Positions 42,918 to 51,515 of a stretch of DNA of 64,000 nucleotides are shown piece by piece. The notes below the pieces were generated by a model, which worked only from the letters and a program-made list of their open reading frames with translations, had not been told where the DNA came from and ran no database searches. The stretch is from Prevotella sp. (GTDB taxonomy: Bacteria > Bacteroidota > Bacteroidia > Bacteroidales > Bacteroidaceae), in assembly GCA_015060535.1 (NCBI GenBank), contig SUYH01000010.1, forward strand, positions 1-64,000. The letters are read 5' to 3'. The translations under genes and the position numbers were made by a program. Numbering within the stretch: the first letter of the stretch is position 1; each line of letters starts with the position of its first letter.

Positions 42918-43488
42918 CGATATAGCCCACTTCGACTGGCAGTCGGCATTGCCGCTGCTCTCAGCCCAGCGCCGCGAACAGGTGCTGAAGTTCAAGTATG
43001 AACAGGGACGAAGAACGTGTGCTGCCGCCTATCTGCTGCTTTGTGAAGGGCTGCGCAAGGAGTATGGCATCGAGGAACCTCCCGTCTTCGAGTATGGCGA
43101 GCACGGCAAGCCCCGTATTGTGGGTCATGCTGATATCCACTTCAACCTAAGCCATTGTCGTGAGGCAGCCCTCTGTGTGGTTAGCGACCGCCCTGTGGGA
43201 GTAGATGTGGAGAGTATCCGATCGTTCAAGGAGTCGCTGGTCAACTACACCATGAGCGATGCAGAGATAACCCGTATCCATGCGGCTGAGCGCCCTGAGG
43301 TGGAATTTATCCGACTGTGGACCATGAAGGAAGCCGTACTGAAACTTGCAGGGACGGGAATCACCAACGACCTGAAAACGGTGCTGACGGGACGCCAACA
43401 GCAGATAGAAACGACGGTGAATTTGGAGAAAAACTACGTCTATTCTATCATATTTGGGAAAAAAGTAGTACCTTCGCAGACAAAATGA
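42901..43488 (+). CDS. 4'-phosphopantetheinyl transferase (Sfp type)
   Basis: This 195-residue protein starts MVYLNDDIAHFDWQSALPLL. The PPTase core is intact: FNLSHCREAALCVVS, the metal-binding VGVDVESI and the FIRLWTMKEAVLKLAGTG motif. It transfers phosphopantetheine from CoA to acyl carrier proteins. It overlaps rmuC and lies 24 bases before the metallopeptidase gene. Which carrier protein it serves cannot be read from the neighbours. Confidence 0.88.
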   Translation: MVYLNDDIAHFDWQSALPLLSAQRREQVLKFKYEQGRRTCAAAYLLLCEGLRKEYGIEEPPVFEYGEHGKPRIVGHADIHFNLSHCREAALCVVSDRPVGVDVESIRSFKESLVNYTMSDAEITRIHAAERPEVEFIRLWTMKEAVLKLAGTGITNDLKTVLTGRQQQIETTVNLEKNYVYSIIFGKKVVPSQTK

Positions 43489-43512
43489 TAACCAAAATAA
43501 AACAAAGAAACT

Positions 43513-44382
43513 ATGAATTTAGATGGAAGACGCGAAAGCTCGAATGTGGAAGACCGTCGTGGAATGAGCGGTGGTAAGAAGGCCGGACTGAGTATCGGTG
43601 GTATCATTATCGCAATGGCTATTGCCTACTTTACAGGCGGCAATCCGCTGGAGGCAGGCCTGCAGGCTGCCCAGCAGTCGATTGGCGAGAATACAGAGGT
43701 CAGCAGCGAACAGCGTGAGTTTACAGAGGAAGAACAGGAGCTGGCCACCTTTGCCACCCAGATATTGGCTGGTACTGAGGATGTATGGACGGAAATCTTC
43801 GCAGAGAACGACATGCAATACCAAGTACCCATGATGGTGCTCTATACCGACGGCACGCAGACAGCCTGCGGACAGGGATCTGCCGCTATGGGCCCATTCT
43901 ATTGCTCTGGCGACCAGAAGCTGTATATCGACCTGTCGTTCTTCACCACGATGAAGCAACAGCTGGGTGCTGAGGGCGACTTTGCCTATGCTTACGTCAT
44001 TGCCCACGAGGTGGGCCACCATGTGGAATACCTGACAGGTATCCTGCAGGATGCTCATGCCAAGATGGCGAAGATGAGCCAGGCCGATGCCAATAAGATG
44101 TCGGTACGCCTGGAACTGTTGGCCGACTTCTACGCGGGTGTCTGGGCTCACCATGACAACGAGCGCTTCGGATCGCTGGAGGATGGTGATATCGAGGAAG
44201 CTATCCAGTGTGCACAGGTCATCGGCGACGACTATCTGCAGAAGAAGTCGCGCGGCTATGCCGTTCCTGAATCGTTCAATCACGGCACCTCGAAGCAGCG
44301 CATGAAGTGGTTCAAGCGCGGACTGGAGACTGGCGACGTTTCGCAGGGTAACACCTTCGAGTGCTCTGACGCAGAACTGTAA
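43513..44382 (+). CDS. Neutral zinc metallopeptidase (YpfJ family)
   Basis: This 289-residue protein has a polar N-terminus (MNLDGRRESSNVEDRRG), one transmembrane helix (about 23-40) and a peptidase domain. In the domain are the zinc motif HEVGHH at about 165-170, CGQGSAAMGPFYCSGDQK before it and a downstream ELLADFYAGVWA that supplies the third ligand. The domain probably faces the periplasm. The substrate is unknown. A weak TACCTTCG lies upstream at 43469, so it may have its own promoter besides read-through from the PPTase gene. Confidence 0.9.
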   Translation: MNLDGRRESSNVEDRRGMSGGKKAGLSIGGIIIAMAIAYFTGGNPLEAGLQAAQQSIGENTEVSSEQREFTEEEQELATFATQILAGTEDVWTEIFAENDMQYQVPMMVLYTDGTQTACGQGSAAMGPFYCSGDQKLYIDLSFFTTMKQQLGAEGDFAYAYVIAHEVGHHVEYLTGILQDAHAKMAKMSQADANKMSVRLELLADFYAGVWAHHDNERFGSLEDGDIEEAIQCAQVIGDDYLQKKSRGYAVPESFNHGTSKQRMKWFKRGLETGDVSQGNTFECSDAEL

Positions 44383-44388
44383 ACTGAC

Positions 44389-45156
44389 ATGAAGGAAAAG
44401 AGACCTCTGATTCTGATTTCCAACGATGACGGCTACCAGGCCAAGGGCATCCGATGTCTCATCGACATGGTGCGCGACCTGGGCGATGTGCTGGTGTGTG
44501 CTCCTGATGGCGGGCGCAGCGGTTACGCCTGTGCCTTCTCAGCCACCATACCCTTGACGCTAACCCTTCGCCACAAGGAGGATGGGGTGGAGGTGTGGTC
44601 GTGCAATGGTACTCCCGTCGATAGCGTGAAGATGGCGCTGGCCGAGCTCTGTCCCCGCAAGCCCGACTTGGTCATCGGTGGCATCAATCACGGCGATAAT
44701 GCCTCAGTGAATACGCACTATAGCGGTACGATGGGTGTGACGATGGAAGGTTGTATGAAGTATATCCCCTCGGTGGCTTTCTCGCTGTGCGACCATCGTG
44801 ACGATGCCGACTTCGAACCCCTGCGCCCTTACGTCCGCGAGATGGTGCAGCGCGTACTGCATAACGGACTGCCCAAGGGCGTCTGTCTGAACATCAACTT
44901 CCCGTTGGTAGAGACCTTCCAGGGTGTGAAGGTATGCCGCATGGCTATGGGTACCTGGGGCAACGAGGTGACCCGCTGTCATCATCCCCGCGGCTTCGAC
45001 TATTGGTGGATGGTAGGCACCTATTACAATGATGAACCCGAGGCTGAAGATACTGACAACTGGGCCCTGCGTCACGGTTATATTGCCATCACGCCCACTC
45101 AGATGGATGTGACGGCCTATCAGATGATCGGTCAAATGAAAGACTGGGAGCGATGA
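44389..45156 (+). CDS. surE: 5'/3'-nucleotidase SurE
   Basis: This 255-residue protein has the SurE active-site start LILISNDDGYQAKGI with the metal-binding Asp pair, APDGGRSGYACAFS, GGINHGDNAS and YSGTMGVTMEG. It removes phosphate from nucleoside monophosphates and is tied to stationary-phase survival. It starts six bases after the metallopeptidase gene and overlaps lpxB by four bases (ATGA). The surE-lpxB pairing is common in Bacteroidota. Confidence 0.94.
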   Translation: MKEKRPLILISNDDGYQAKGIRCLIDMVRDLGDVLVCAPDGGRSGYACAFSATIPLTLTLRHKEDGVEVWSCNGTPVDSVKMALAELCPRKPDLVIGGINHGDNASVNTHYSGTMGVTMEGCMKYIPSVAFSLCDHRDDADFEPLRPYVREMVQRVLHNGLPKGVCLNINFPLVETFQGVKVCRMAMGTWGNEVTRCHHPRGFDYWWMVGTYYNDEPEAEDTDNWALRHGYIAITPTQMDVTAYQMIGQMKDWER

Positions 45157-46277
45157 AGTATTACCTGATAGCCGGCGAGGCCAGTGGCGATCTGCATGCC
45201 TCCCACCTGATGCAAGCGTTGAAACGATGCGACGAGAAGGCGGAGTTCCGCTTCTTTGGAGGCGACCTGATGTCGGCTGTCGGAGGTCATCGTGTGAAGC
45301 ATTACCGCGAGCTGGCCTATATGGGCTTCGTCCCCGTATTGCTCCATCTGCCCACCATTCTGCGTAATATGAAGATGTGTAAGCAGGACATCAGCCAGTG
45401 GCGCCCCGATGTGGTCATCCTGGTCGACTATCCCGGCTTCAATCTCGACATCGCCAAATATGTCAAGGCGCAGCGTATCTGTCCCGTCTACTATTATATC
45501 TCGCCCAAGATATGGGCTTGGAAGGAGTATCGTATCAAGCGTATCAAGCGCGATGTCGACGAGCTGTTCTCCATCCTGCCTTTCGAGGTCGATTTCTTCG
45601 AGCAGAAACACCATTACCCCATTCACTACGTGGGCAATCCTACGGCACAAGAGGTGAAAGAATGGTTAATGGTTAATGGTGAAGGGTTAACGGTTAATGG
45701 AGAATCAAAACCCGTTATTGCGTTGCTCGCTGGTTCGCGCAAACAGGAGATCAAGGACAATCTGCCCGCCATGATAGCCGCTACGGCTCATCTTACAGAC
45801 CGCTACGATGTGGTGGTGGCGGGAGCCCCCTCGATAGATTCCGAATACTATACCCAGTTCCTGCAAGGCAGCAAGGTCCATCTGGTCATGAATGAGACTT
45901 ATGCCCTGCTGGCTCAGTCAACAGCTGCTCTGGTGACCAGCGGCACGGCGACGCTCGAGACCTGCATGTTCCGTGTGCCTCAGGTGGTGTGCTACGAGAC
46001 CCCGCTGCCTCAGCTCATCGGGTTCCTGAAGCGTCACGTCCTGAGTGTCCGCTACGTCTCGCTGGTCAATCTCATTGCCGACCGCGAGGTGGTACGCGAA
46101 TTGGTGGCCGAGACTTTCAGCGTCGATAATATCCGCAAGGAACTGGAGGCTATCCTGCCTGGCGGTGCCCAGCGCGAACAGATGCTCCGCGACTACGACG
46201 AGGTGCACCAGCGGCTCGGTGACAGCCAAGCTGCCGACTGTGCTGCAAAACAGATGATAGAACTATTAAATCAATAA
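45153..46277 (+). CDS. lpxB: Lipid-A-disaccharide synthase LpxB
   Basis: This 374-residue glycosyltransferase has the family start YYLIAGEASGDLHASHLM, then YYISPKIWAWK, HYVGNPT, ALLAGSRKQEIKDNLP and VTSGTATLETCMF. It joins two UDP-glucosamine-derived lipids to make the lipid A core. Between YVGNPT and ALLAGSR, residues about 170-184 (WLMVNGEGLTVNGES) are encoded by a TTAATGG-type repeat that replaces the usual linker sequence. This looks like an in-frame repeat insertion in a tolerant loop. Confidence 0.93.
   Translation: MKYYLIAGEASGDLHASHLMQALKRCDEKAEFRFFGGDLMSAVGGHRVKHYRELAYMGFVPVLLHLPTILRNMKMCKQDISQWRPDVVILVDYPGFNLDIAKYVKAQRICPVYYYISPKIWAWKEYRIKRIKRDVDELFSILPFEVDFFEQKHHYPIHYVGNPTAQEVKEWLMVNGEGLTVNGESKPVIALLAGSRKQEIKDNLPAMIAATAHLTDRYDVVVAGAPSIDSEYYTQFLQGSKVHLVMNETYALLAQSTAALVTSGTATLETCMFRVPQVVCYETPLPQLIGFLKRHVLSVRYVSLVNLIADREVVRELVAETFSVDNIRKELEAILPGGAQREQMLRDYDEVHQRLGDSQAADCAAKQMIELLNQ
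45662..45700. repeat. Short-period TTAATGG repeat inside lpxB
   Basis: Repeated GGTTAATGG/GGTTAACGG units lie in frame within the coding sequence. The reading frame is kept. Confidence 0.65.
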
Positions 46278-46284
46278 ACGAATA

Positions 46285-47598
46285 ATGCAAAAAATTCTTA
46301 CTATTTTCGGTTTCGACCCAGCCAAGCATAGCGTGAAGACGGAGATGTTGGCTGGTCTGACGACCTTCCTGACCATGTCGTACATCCTGGCGGTGAATCC
46401 CATCATCCTCAGCGCTGCAGGAATGGACAAGGGAGCCGTCTTCTCGGCTACCATACTTGCTGCCGTCATAGCTACGGTGACGATGGCTGTCTACGCCAAG
46501 ATGCCGTTCGCGCTGGCCTCAGGCATGGGTCTCAATGCCTTCTTCGCCTACACGCTGGTCGTCTCGATGGGCTACACGTGGCAAGAAGCACTGGCTGCCG
46601 TTCTTTTAGAGGGTGTTGTGTTCATCATCCTCACCATCTTCAAGGTACGTCAGGCGATAGTCGACTGCATACCGCTCGACCTGCGCTACTCCATCTCGGT
46701 GGGTATCGGACTCTTCATCGCCTTCATCGGACTGAAGAATGGTGGTATCATCGTGGCAAGTCCCTCTACCATGACGGCTCTGGGACCTTGGAATGCCACG
46801 TCGCTCATTGCCGTAGGAGGCATCCTGCTGGGAGCAGTACTGCTGGCTATGAAGGTTCGTGGTGCCCTGTTCTACACCATCCTGCTGATGACCATTATCG
46901 GCATTCCCTTTGGGGTGACCAACGTGCCTGAGGGCTTTACGCTGCTTAGCCTGCCGTCATCTCTCGAACCCATTGCGCTGAAGTTCGACTTCTCGCGCTT
47001 CTTCGCTGTCGATATCGACTATATCATCGTCGTGCTGACATTGCTCTTCATGGACCTCTTCGACACCATCGGAACGCTGATGGGTGCATCGATAGGCGTA
47101 GGCATGGTCGACGAGAATGGAAACGTGCCCAATCTGAACAAGGCACTCATGGCCGATGCTATAGGCACTACTATGGGTGCCATTTGCGGTACCTCTACAG
47201 TCACCACTTATGTTGAGAGTACGACGGGTATTGCCGAAGGAGGCCGTACAGGTCTTACCTCAATGACGGTAGCCCTGCTGTTCTTTGTGGCGCTGTTCTT
47301 CTCGCCGATATTCCTTATGATCCCATCGGCAGCCACCACCAGTGCCCTGTTCCTGGTGGGTGTCATGATGATGCGTCCTGTGCTGAACATCGATTTCGTA
47401 CATTTCCGCACGGGTATGCCCTGTTTCATCACCATGATAATGATGCCCTTCACGGCCAGCATCTCTGAAGGTATCGTGCTGGGTCTGTTGTCTTACATCC
47501 TCGTCAAGCTCTGCATCGGCGAGGGTAAGCAGCTCTCTTGGTTCATGTATGTCCTTGGCGCATTGTTTATCCTGAAATATGTTGCACCACTGTTGTAA
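46285..47598 (+). CDS. NCS2-family purine (adenine/guanine/hypoxanthine) permease
   Basis: This 437-residue membrane protein has about 12-14 transmembrane segments. It belongs to the AzgA-like branch: FLTMSYILAVNPIILSAAGM, GMGLNAFFAYT, YSISVGIGLFIAFIGLKNGG, LLFMDLFDTIGTLMG and the STVTTYVESTTGIAEGGRTG signature. It should import purine bases by proton symport. It follows lpxB after seven bases. The next gene encodes a nucleoside-channel-like outer-membrane protein, so the two may form a two-membrane purine/nucleoside uptake route (inference). Confidence 0.9.
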   Translation: MQKILTIFGFDPAKHSVKTEMLAGLTTFLTMSYILAVNPIILSAAGMDKGAVFSATILAAVIATVTMAVYAKMPFALASGMGLNAFFAYTLVVSMGYTWQEALAAVLLEGVVFIILTIFKVRQAIVDCIPLDLRYSISVGIGLFIAFIGLKNGGIIVASPSTMTALGPWNATSLIAVGGILLGAVLLAMKVRGALFYTILLMTIIGIPFGVTNVPEGFTLLSLPSSLEPIALKFDFSRFFAVDIDYIIVVLTLLFMDLFDTIGTLMGASIGVGMVDENGNVPNLNKALMADAIGTTMGAICGTSTVTTYVESTTGIAEGGRTGLTSMTVALLFFVALFFSPIFLMIPSAATTSALFLVGVMMMRPVLNIDFVHFRTGMPCFITMIMMPFTASISEGIVLGLLSYILVKLCIGEGKQLSWFMYVLGALFILKYVAPLL

Positions 47599-47640
47599 GT
47601 GAAAAGTGAAAAATGAAAAGTGAATAATTAAAAGATAAAA
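47599..47640. repeat. Short-period GTGAAAA repeat
   Basis: Units of AAGTGAAAA and AATGAAAA follow the permease stop codon. The same type occurs at 37853-37876 and 57661-57698. Confidence 0.65.
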
Positions 47641-47643
47641 GAG

Positions 47644-48354
47644 ATGAAAAAACTATTTTCTTTAGCGCTCTTGGGCTTAGTAGCTCTTGGCGCACAGGCA
47701 CAGAACATCCAGTTACACTACGACTTCGGTCGTAACATCTACACCGGCGAGGAGTCTAATCGCCAGAAGGTCACCCTTACCCTCGAGCAGTTTAAGGCCG
47801 ACAAGTGGGGCTCTTGGTACTATTTCGTCGATGTCGATATGAGCAGTCATTTCGTCGAGAGTGCCTATACGGAGATCTCGCGCGAGTTCAATCTGGGTAA
47901 GAAGTCCCCCTTTGCAGCCCATGTTGAGTACGATGGTGGACTGAGTCGTACCGGTAGTTTCCAGCAGGCTGCTCTGTTGGGTGCTGCATACAATGGACAT
48001 ACCGCTGATTTCTCTAAGACGTGGTCTGTTCAGCTGTTGTACAAGCAGTTCTTTAAGAGCTACGACAACACCCACTCTTATGCCAGCGCTCAGCTGACCG
48101 GCGTCTGGGGCTTGAACTTCTGCAATAATAAGCTGCGTTTTGCTGGTTTCATCGACTTCTGGCGTGGTGAGAAAGCCAATGGACACGGTTGTCTGGTAAT
48201 CCTCTCAGAACCCCAGCTTTGGTATAACTTCACCGAGCATTTCAGCGTCGGTACCGAGTGGGAGTTCTCCAACAATTTCGTCTACAATTCCGACCCCACC
48301 AGCACCAAGACATTCTTCTGGAATCCCACGCTGGCTGTGAAGTGGAACTTCTGA
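47644..48354 (+). CDS. DUF5020 family outer-membrane protein (Tsx-like)
   Basis: This 236-residue exported protein has a signal peptide cut near residue 19 (AQAQ). The mature part is a run of amphipathic beta strands ending with aromatic residues and a C-terminal F (PTLAVKWNF), as expected of a small outer-membrane barrel. It fits DUF5020, related to nucleoside-specific channels. It may let purines or nucleosides reach the permease encoded upstream. A strong terminator follows, closing the rmuC-to-DUF5020 run. Confidence 0.8.
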   Translation: MKKLFSLALLGLVALGAQAQNIQLHYDFGRNIYTGEESNRQKVTLTLEQFKADKWGSWYYFVDVDMSSHFVESAYTEISREFNLGKKSPFAAHVEYDGGLSRTGSFQQAALLGAAYNGHTADFSKTWSVQLLYKQFFKSYDNTHSYASAQLTGVWGLNFCNNKLRFAGFIDFWRGEKANGHGCLVILSEPQLWYNFTEHFSVGTEWEFSNNFVYNSDPTSTKTFFWNPTLAVKWNF

Positions 48355-48376
48355 TAGATGACCAACTTGTACAGCC

Positions 48377-48410
48377 AAAAATGCGTCTCTGATAAGGAGG
48401 CGCATTTTTA
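48377..48410 (+). terminator. Terminator after the DUF5020 gene
   Basis: AAAAATGCGTCTCT (48377-48390) pairs with GGAGGCGCATTTTT (48396-48409) with two G-T pairs and a 5-base loop; the right arm ends in a T-run. Confidence 0.85.
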
Positions 48411-48487
48411 TTGACAAAAGGCTTATGCTCCATATCTTTTATGTTGTGTTAAATTTTGCCACATATAGGATTTTTTATGGATAAATG

Positions 48488-48518
48488 TTGGAGATTACAT
48501 ATATTTTAACTATCTTTG
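48488..48518 (+). promoter_or_regulatory. Promoter of the envelope cluster
   Basis: TTGG (48488-48491), 19 bases, then TATCTTTG (48511-48518), about 50 bases before the PEGA gene start. Confidence 0.72.
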
Positions 48519-48567
48519 CCCCTCAAAGAGTACTAATAACGAGTATTAAATAAAAAATTCATAAAAT

Positions 48568-50103
48568 ATGAGAAAACTTATTCTGCTAACTTTTGCTAGT
48601 CTTGTGGCAATGTGTCTTGAGGCACAGAATATCAAGGTAATGAAGTTTGAACGGCTGGAAAAGGACATGACAGCCAACACGCACGGCACGCAGAAGCTGG
48701 ACCAGAACGGTGAGAAGGCCGCGCTGATCAAGATTCAGGCTCCTGAGCGTGGGTTTACGTTCAATGGTGGTTCGCTGGGTATCGTGGCCAGCGAGGAGCA
48801 TGATGGCGAAATATGGCTCTACGTGCCCCGTCGTGCCAAGAAGCTGACCATCCAGCATAAAGACTATGGTGTGCTGCGCGAGTATTACTATCCCGTACCT
48901 GTCGAGGGTGCCCGTACCTACGAGATGTATATCGACATCGGTATCGGCCGCTATGTGACCATTACATCGCAGATGGCCAACTCTACCATCTATATCGATG
49001 GTGAGAATGTAGGCCAGTCGCCCATCAACCATAAGTACTTGAACTACGGTAAGCATACGGTTCGTGCCTTGAAAGACCGTTTCGAGGGTGAGACCACGTT
49101 TATGATTACCACCGACGACGACGCGAGTCTGCGTCTGGTCAATGTGGAGCAGCGCGACATGTCCGACCACTTCGGCGATGTGACGGTCAATGTAGAGAAT
49201 AATGCCGAGATATGGTTCGAGGGCAAGAACGTGGGTACCAGCCGCTGGCAGACCCAATTGCGCGAGGGCTCTTACGTCGTAGAGACCCGTAAGGCCGACT
49301 GCGATCCCCAGAAGACCTCATTCACCGTCGTGGCTCAGCAGCAGAACACGGTGCAGGCTGCCCAGCCGACGCTGCATACCGGTCGACTGAGTCTTTACAC
49401 CCGTCCGCGTAATGCCATTGCCACCTATAACGGCAATAACCCTATCGACCTGACGGAAGCACAGACGCTGCCGGTAGGAACTTATCAGATCAATCTACAG
49501 CGCAAGGGCTATGTAGCCAAGAGCGGATTGGAATATACCGTACGCCATAACGAGACGACACGCGACACCATCACGATGGAGAAGGTGCGTTACATCAAGC
49601 CCCAGACATTCTACTTCGGTGCCGGTTACAGCATCCGTTCGTTGGGAGGTGTGACCGCTCTGGCTGGCGTGACCTATAAGAACTACGACCTGCAGCTGAG
49701 CTACACCTTCGGACTACAGGCTTCTGACGAAGTGTACTGGTATGACCAAAACATCTATCAGAGCACGATGACCTACAAGCGCTCTACGCTGGCCGTCAAG
49801 CTGGGTTACCAGTTCGAACTGACTGAGCGTCTGGGTATTACACCTCAGGTGGGCTACGAGATGGAACGACTCTCAGGAAAAACCGTCAACGGTACCAATA
49901 CCTACGCCGACGGAGCAACAGCGCAGTGTGCCTCAGTAGGTGCAAAACTGTTGTGGGCTCCTATTGAGCGTGTATACGTCTTCGCTAATCCTGCCTATTC
50001 GATAGGTATCAGCAAGGACAACAACTTCAAGCAAATTGCTGACAACAGCAATGTTTCTGCCGGTGGCTTCATGATGACACTGGGAGCCATCTTCAATTTC
50101 TAA
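48568..50103 (+). CDS. PEGA-domain exported protein with beta-barrel-like C-terminus
   Basis: The product has 511 residues. A signal peptide (about 1-19) is followed by a beta-rich region with three PEGA-like modules: STIYIDGENVGQSPINHKYL at about 150, AEIWFEGKNVGTSRWQTQL at about 215 and a third near 280. Residues about 340-511 show repeated amphipathic strands (FYFGAGYSI, YDLQLSYTFGL, and the end TLGAIFNF), consistent with an outer-membrane barrel. It may display PEGA modules in the periplasm. It is the first gene of a long plus-strand run. Confidence 0.78.
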   Translation: MRKLILLTFASLVAMCLEAQNIKVMKFERLEKDMTANTHGTQKLDQNGEKAALIKIQAPERGFTFNGGSLGIVASEEHDGEIWLYVPRRAKKLTIQHKDYGVLREYYYPVPVEGARTYEMYIDIGIGRYVTITSQMANSTIYIDGENVGQSPINHKYLNYGKHTVRALKDRFEGETTFMITTDDDASLRLVNVEQRDMSDHFGDVTVNVENNAEIWFEGKNVGTSRWQTQLREGSYVVETRKADCDPQKTSFTVVAQQQNTVQAAQPTLHTGRLSLYTRPRNAIATYNGNNPIDLTEAQTLPVGTYQINLQRKGYVAKSGLEYTVRHNETTRDTITMEKVRYIKPQTFYFGAGYSIRSLGGVTALAGVTYKNYDLQLSYTFGLQASDEVYWYDQNIYQSTMTYKRSTLAVKLGYQFELTERLGITPQVGYEMERLSGKTVNGTNTYADGATAQCASVGAKLLWAPIERVYVFANPAYSIGISKDNNFKQIADNSNVSAGGFMMTLGAIFNF

Positions 50104-50137
50104 CCTACACCTTATTAATATAAAGAACGAACGCGTT

Positions 50138-51490
50138 ATGAAGACAAGAAATATCATAGCCATTCTGGCTGCACTGCCCATCATGGCTGGTTTTACAGGT
50201 TGTAAGTCGGACGACGAGCTGTCGGCAGTAGCTTCCAAAGATATGCTGATAGTAGAGGGCGGCAATATCGAGCTGCGCTCTGGCGACGAACTAAAGAACG
50301 TGACCATCACGGCTAACTGCGGATGGCAGCTGAATGTCATCCAGGATACGAACAACCCCTGGAACACACTCTCCGTGCAACCACAGCGAGGCAGCGGTAA
50401 CGGAACGCTGGTCATCATGTCGGACCAGAACACATCGATTTTTGACCGTCTGGACACCATTATGCTCGTTAGCGATGGCGGACTGCGCCAGAAGATAGCA
50501 CTGCGCCAGAAGAGTGGCGACCCCACGATAAACATATCGTCGAAGACCGTCAACTTCACCGCACAGCCGGCAGGAGCACATCTGATGACCATCAACAGCA
50601 ACTCCAGCTGGTCGATACAGACACCGGCAGGCATCAACTGGATGCACGTCGACAAGACATCTGGAGCTTCGGGTGCCACGACGGTAAACGTGACGGCAGA
50701 TCCCATCCAGACGGATGCCACACGCAGCACTTCGTTCACCATTCTCTATGGTACGAGCAGTGCTGAGGTACAGGTGATTCAGACGGGAATGAACAGCGAT
50801 GACATCTATCTCAGCGCACCCGTAGACCAGATGGGCTTCACGGCTGAGGGCGGCGAACAGATGCTGCGCGTGGAGAGCAATGCCGAATGGAACGCCTATA
50901 TTCCGTCGTCGGTCAGCTGGGTACACATCGAGGGCATGCAGGAGCAGCGTGAAGGCCGTGCCAACGCATCGGGTGTGGGCAATGGTGAGGTGCGCGTCTA
51001 CTGCGAACCCAACAACAGCACGAACGACCGACTGACAGCCATCGTGCTGATAGCCGGTACGAAGAATCCCAAGCAGGTCATCGTACTCGTCGAGCAGTCT
51101 GGAGTAGGTGCCCCTGAGAGCACGGTTACCGTTGGCGACCTCACATCGCTCTATGTTGCTGACAAGTCGGCAGAGTTCCGCTTTAGCTTCACTTCCGATC
51201 AGGAGGTGATCGACTACGGATTGGTTTATAGCCGAGAGAACCGAGAGCCAACCCGCTGGAACGCTGAGGTAAAGACCGTAGGTCAGGGCGGATTCACCAG
51301 GAGTGTGCTGGGCACATTGGATAATCTCGAGCCTAACACCACTTACTATGTACGTGCCTACGTATTGGGTAAGACCGGTCAGGACAACTTCTACTATAGT
51401 CCTAACGTAGTGACTATCAGAACTTCTGATAATAGCAGAGAGCCCGGCGAGAGCGACAATCCCGACCCATCGCTGGCTCCGAGACGATAA
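50138..51490 (+). CDS. BACON-domain lipoprotein
   Basis: This 450-residue lipoprotein has a signal with lipobox FTGC at about residues 19-22. Three BACON modules follow: ITANCGWQLNVIQD, TINSNSSWSIQT and VESNAEWNAYIPSS, each with the conserved W after an N or S. A fibronectin type III-like domain is at about 330-430 (GLVYSRENREPT, then PNTTYYVRAYVLGKTGQ). BACON modules occur in Bacteroidota surface proteins that bind mucin or glycans. It lies 34 bases after the PEGA gene and 25 before the BspA-like gene. Confidence 0.85.
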   Translation: MKTRNIIAILAALPIMAGFTGCKSDDELSAVASKDMLIVEGGNIELRSGDELKNVTITANCGWQLNVIQDTNNPWNTLSVQPQRGSGNGTLVIMSDQNTSIFDRLDTIMLVSDGGLRQKIALRQKSGDPTINISSKTVNFTAQPAGAHLMTINSNSSWSIQTPAGINWMHVDKTSGASGATTVNVTADPIQTDATRSTSFTILYGTSSAEVQVIQTGMNSDDIYLSAPVDQMGFTAEGGEQMLRVESNAEWNAYIPSSVSWVHIEGMQEQREGRANASGVGNGEVRVYCEPNNSTNDRLTAIVLIAGTKNPKQVIVLVEQSGVGAPESTVTVGDLTSLYVADKSAEFRFSFTSDQEVIDYGLVYSRENREPTRWNAEVKTVGQGGFTRSVLGTLDNLEPNTTYYVRAYVLGKTGQDNFYYSPNVVTIRTSDNSREPGESDNPDPSLAPRR

Positions 51491-51515
51491 CTGAAAATAA
51501 GGACCCTTTAACGAT

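Noticed and set aside
43469..43476. TACCTTCG as promoter of the metallopeptidase gene
   Set aside because: The box deviates from TAnnTTTG and has no -33 box at the right distance, so it is not listed as a feature.
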